A stretch of DNA of 24,211 nt. Origin: a virus. The stretch spans positions 1-24,211 of the IMG/VR virus record IMGVR_UViG_3300044614_000534; one strand, 5' to 3'. A program made the position numbers and the translations under genes. This document shows positions 22,701 through 24,211 of the stretch, one piece after another (position 1 is the stretch's first letter; every line of letters begins with the position of its first letter). Below the pieces are notes generated by a model. The model had not been told where the DNA came from. It worked only from the letters and a program-made list of their open reading frames with translations, and made no database searches.

Positions 22701-23249
22701 ATGCTCGATGCCATCAAGCGGCGCGTCCCCGGCCTCTCGGACGACCTGCCCCTGCGGCGCGACCTGTGGGGCCGTCCGGTCAGTCACCAGTCCGGCCTCG
22801 GCTGGGCGTATGACGTGTTCAGCCCCATCTACACCAAGCCCGCCAGAAACGAGCCCATCGACGAGGAGATGCTGCGCCTCGGCAAGGCCGTCTCGATGCC
22901 GAGCAAGAAGGCGACCTTCCAAGGCGTAAACATCGACCTGAACGCCTACCCCGGCGCGTACAGCCGCTACGTCGAACTGGCGGGCAACGAGCTGAAGCAT
23001 CCGAACTACGACATGGGCGCGAAGGACCTGCTCAACGCCGTGGTGAACGGCGAGCACTTCCTGTCGGAGATCTACAACCAAGGCACCGACGGCGTGGACG
23101 GGACGAAGGCCGAGATCATCGACGCCATCGTCGGGGAGTACCGCAAGCTCGCCCGCGAACAGGTGCTGCAAGAGTTCCCTGAAATCCAAGGCGAAATCGA
23201 TTACTTTATGCAGGCGCAGCAAGAGATGCTGTCCGGCGCTGTGAGGTGA
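19761..23249 (+). CDS. Large internal virion protein D-like (T7 gp16 type ejection protein)
   Basis: A 1162-residue protein, the largest gene here, after a GAGGCACAGC ribosome site. Residues 45-60 are an Ala/Pro linker; 150-185 and 235-265 have Gly/Ala/Val-rich helices that could be membrane-active (ISQFVAGFVGASKAVKALK, LGVGVAVDGLMLGLKTLRQA). The middle contains AWIMGLLSGPKTHIVNVMSN around residue 570, a block shared with other large phage and mobile-element proteins (LPD38-like in memory). C-terminal hydrophobic stretches include TALMMVAADMAMSGIVSG and AVASISATVMSKTYLSGL. No lysozyme or transglycosylase motif like that of T7 gp16 is evident near the N-terminus. Position and size support the role of inner-membrane channel for DNA entry. 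Confidence 0.8.
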   Translation: MATPDLRNDDAQGANAFMAYRDEASNQSAAAELEAMFADENAAPAQPAPAQAPVAPGRSVVGDVARGVVELPRALFTGVRDAAQETLNLFGDIGDWVENQVQTGGFEISREGIKPISYEELRTLRAQGRDVSSQVTLKRITGGVEDPQSTTGKAVKGISQFVAGFVGASKAVKALKPATRAGRVAKAAGTGAVVDFTVFDPQEERLSNLLQEVPVLKNPVTDFLAADPKDSNAEGRFKNAIEGLGVGVAVDGLMLGLKTLRQARIARLRQEEIAKAREAAGVEAQRPAVDETAFRNLGDDAPDAPLVGVAKRQEAPKAPETPAAAPGVPVAGGAQPVQLKAARAAAATEGVTPAQVVGEGGTGVPRGTEPGQVYVNFARINAPEDVQTVIKDMADKFAPQVETAQRGVRSFAEIELDAQQVNAWDVLMARRKGDPLNAEQSVAARQLWAASGSKLSEVAKEAATNPSEANLFAFRKMLATHYAIQNEVIAARTETARALASWRIPAGGSAERFRDISQAIEANGGAAVTRDMADRVAKLANAGMYQELDTFVQRGVLARTGDAMQEAWIMGLLSGPKTHIVNVMSNSAVVFMQMYERKVASTVSNILGNSGGVQAGEAMTQWFGLTQSFKDGLRYAAKAAKTGETGFGMNKIELPQTAAITSDAFNLSSQTWAGRAVDGLGNIIRIPGRALAAQDEFFKTIGYRMELNAQALRQAAGEVHSGLIPADGLKARVAELLENPPENLRMSAVDQALYQTFTNSPGKLAQSLQSLKAQYPALTVILPFVRTPANILKFTFERTPLAPLMASVRADLSAGGARQELALARLSTGTALMMVAADMAMSGIVSGSGPKDTRERQALERTGWQRNSIKIGERWYAYNRLDPAGSLLGLAAEMVEILNNSEDEDTEESVGEAAVAAVASISATVMSKTYLSGLADLFEAISDPKRYTESFVQRLVGSTVPAIVGEAARAADPYGREVFNMLDAIKRRVPGLSDDLPLRRDLWGRPVSHQSGLGWAYDVFSPIYTKPARNEPIDEEMLRLGKAVSMPSKKATFQGVNIDLNAYPGAYSRYVELAGNELKHPNYDMGAKDLLNAVVNGEHFLSEIYNQGTDGVDGTKAEIIDAIVGEYRKLAREQVLQEFPEIQGEIDYFMQAQQEMLSGAVR

Positions 23250-23253
23250 TGAC

Positions 23254-24211
23254 ATGACCGTATCCTCGACCACGAGCAAGGCCAGCTACACCGGCAACGG
23301 CCTGACCACCTCCTTTGCGGTGCCGTTCTACTTCCTCGAGGCGGCTGACCTGCAGGTCATCCTGCGCTCTGGCACGACCGAGACCGTCCAGGCGCTGACC
23401 ACCAACTACACCGTGAGCGGTGCCGGGAACGAGGCGGGCGGTACGGTGACGATGCTTGTCGCCCCTGCCTCTGGGACGACGCTCACCATCCGGCGCAGCA
23501 TCGCGGCGACGCAGGGGACGGACCTGCTGCCGAACGACCGGCTCCCGGCTGAGGACCTCGAGGACGGCCTCGACAAGCTGACGATGATCGCGCAGCAGCT
23601 CGGCGAGGAGTCCGACCGCTCCATCAAGTTCCCGGCCTCGGACGCGGCGGTCTCGGCGCAGCTTCCTGCGGCCAGCGCCCGGGCGAGCAAGTTCCTGTCC
23701 TTCGACGCGAACGGCCTGCCGGTGGCGACGGTCGGGGTCGATGCCACGACAGACATCTTCACGCAGGCCGGGGCCGGTGCGGTCGCCCGGTCGGTCAACG
23801 CGAAGTTGCGCGACACGGTGAGCGTGAAGGACTTCGGCGCGGTCGGCGACGGCGCGACGAACGACACCGCCGCCATCCAGAGCGCGGTATCGTCGCTGTC
23901 TGCCAACGGCGGCGAGGTCTACATCCCGCCCGGTACCTATCGCGTGGCCTCGCCCATCCTCGTCCCCGCCAAGGTGGTTGTGCGCGGCGCGGGCATCGGC
24001 GTCACGTTCCTCTCGGCCACGACGGCCATGACCAACCTGCAGGCGGTGTTCTACGCTGCAACGGCCAACACGGTCGGGTTCCAAGACTTCAGCATCCTCG
24101 GCAACACGAACGGGACGCTCGGCGCGGGTACGGGCATCCACGTCAAGAGCGGCTCGGGCGCGAAGATCCAGCGGGTCTACATCAGCAACACCACTCAGGC
24201 CGGTATCCGGC
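23254..24211 (+). CDS. Tailspike/tail fibre with pectate-lyase-like beta-helix, 3' end cut by the window edge
   Basis: The frame is open from ATG 23254, four bases after the ejection gene, to the right edge (319 residues visible). Residues 1-120 resemble the T7-type fibre N-terminus that docks on the nozzle (SKASYTGNGLTTSFAVPFYF, TTNYTVSGAG, ASGTTLTIRRSIAATQGTDL, then LPAEDLEDGLDKLTMI). After a linker, SVKDFGAVGDGATNDTAAIQ at about 191-210 is the classic opening of a pectate-lyase-superfamily beta-helix, followed by GEVYIPPGTYRVASPI. Such domains usually bind and depolymerise surface polysaccharide. Substrate and active site lie beyond the window. No stop or frameshift is visible. Confidence 0.92.
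   Translation, partial: MTVSSTTSKASYTGNGLTTSFAVPFYFLEAADLQVILRSGTTETVQALTTNYTVSGAGNEAGGTVTMLVAPASGTTLTIRRSIAATQGTDLLPNDRLPAEDLEDGLDKLTMIAQQLGEESDRSIKFPASDAAVSAQLPAASARASKFLSFDANGLPVATVGVDATTDIFTQAGAGAVARSVNAKLRDTVSVKDFGAVGDGATNDTAAIQSAVSSLSANGGEVYIPPGTYRVASPILVPAKVVVRGAGIGVTFLSATTAMTNLQAVFYAATANTVGFQDFSILGNTNGTLGAGTGIHVKSGSGAKIQRVYISNTTQAGIR

Noticed and set aside
20157-23279. A 1040-codon open frame on the minus strand opposite the gp16-like gene
   Set aside because: It mirrors a strongly expressed plus-strand gene of high GC codon bias, where antisense stops are rare. The translation is Arg/His/Leu/Asp-rich without domains, and no other minus-strand gene exists here.
1-24211. Diversity-generating retroelement, as known in BPP-1
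   Set aside because: No reverse transcriptase gene, no template/variable repeat pair and no Mtd-like C-type lectin domain were seen. The relevant region could still lie outside the window.
1-24211. tRNA genes, CRISPR arrays, insertion sequences or integration sites
   Set aside because: No cloverleaf-like, spaced-repeat or transposase signal was noticed, and coding sequence fills nearly all the window.

Overview
This window is a densely packed, GC-rich, all-plus-strand block of a tailed bacteriophage (or prophage) genome. It holds the late region of a short-tailed (podovirus-type) phage: virion appendage genes, packaging, portal, lysis, scaffold and capsid, tail tube and nozzle, DNA-ejection proteins and a tailspike. 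An inner-membrane/outer-membrane spanin pair implies a Gram-negative host. I cannot name the host or the phage. No integrase, replication, RNA polymerase or repressor gene lies in the window, so lifestyle is not decided here.

Layout. 1-2435: an appendage-like structural gene cut by the left edge, a repeat-bearing structural protein, and a protein with a strict four-residue tryptophan repeat. 2432-4647: two small basic proteins of unknown role, then small and large terminase. 4679-6287: small structural-type genes, including a tandem duplicated pair of 95-residue proteins and a 49-residue gene. 6290-7948: portal. 7951-9293: lysis cassette (coiled-coil/TM protein, M15 endolysin, small holin, i-spanin with the o-spanin embedded in another frame). 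9290-11068: accessory block (HExxH metallopeptidase, HTH-metallophosphoesterase, Cys/His-rich 60-mer, Bbp19-like protein). 11061-13519: scaffold, major capsid, putative decoration protein. 13572-17242: a 62-residue protein, gp11-like tail adaptor, gp12-like nozzle. 17239-23249: gp13-, gp14-, gp15- and gp16-like ejection proteins. 23254-24211: tailspike with a pectate-lyase-like beta-helix, cut by the right edge.

The genes are nearly all translationally coupled (ATGA, GTGA, TGATG or TAATG overlaps). The only sizeable non-coding stretch is the 228-bp leader before the major capsid gene. It carries a terminator-type hairpin that can refold into an alternative stem. A second strong hairpin with a GNRA loop and T-rich tail follows the decoration gene, so capsid plus decoration form a bracketed expression unit. 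The head and Bbp19 genes recall Bordetella phage BPP-1-type podoviruses, and the tail/ejection genes recall T7-type podoviruses: a mosaic architecture. I see no CRISPR array, tRNA, rRNA, insertion sequence or diversity-generating retroelement.
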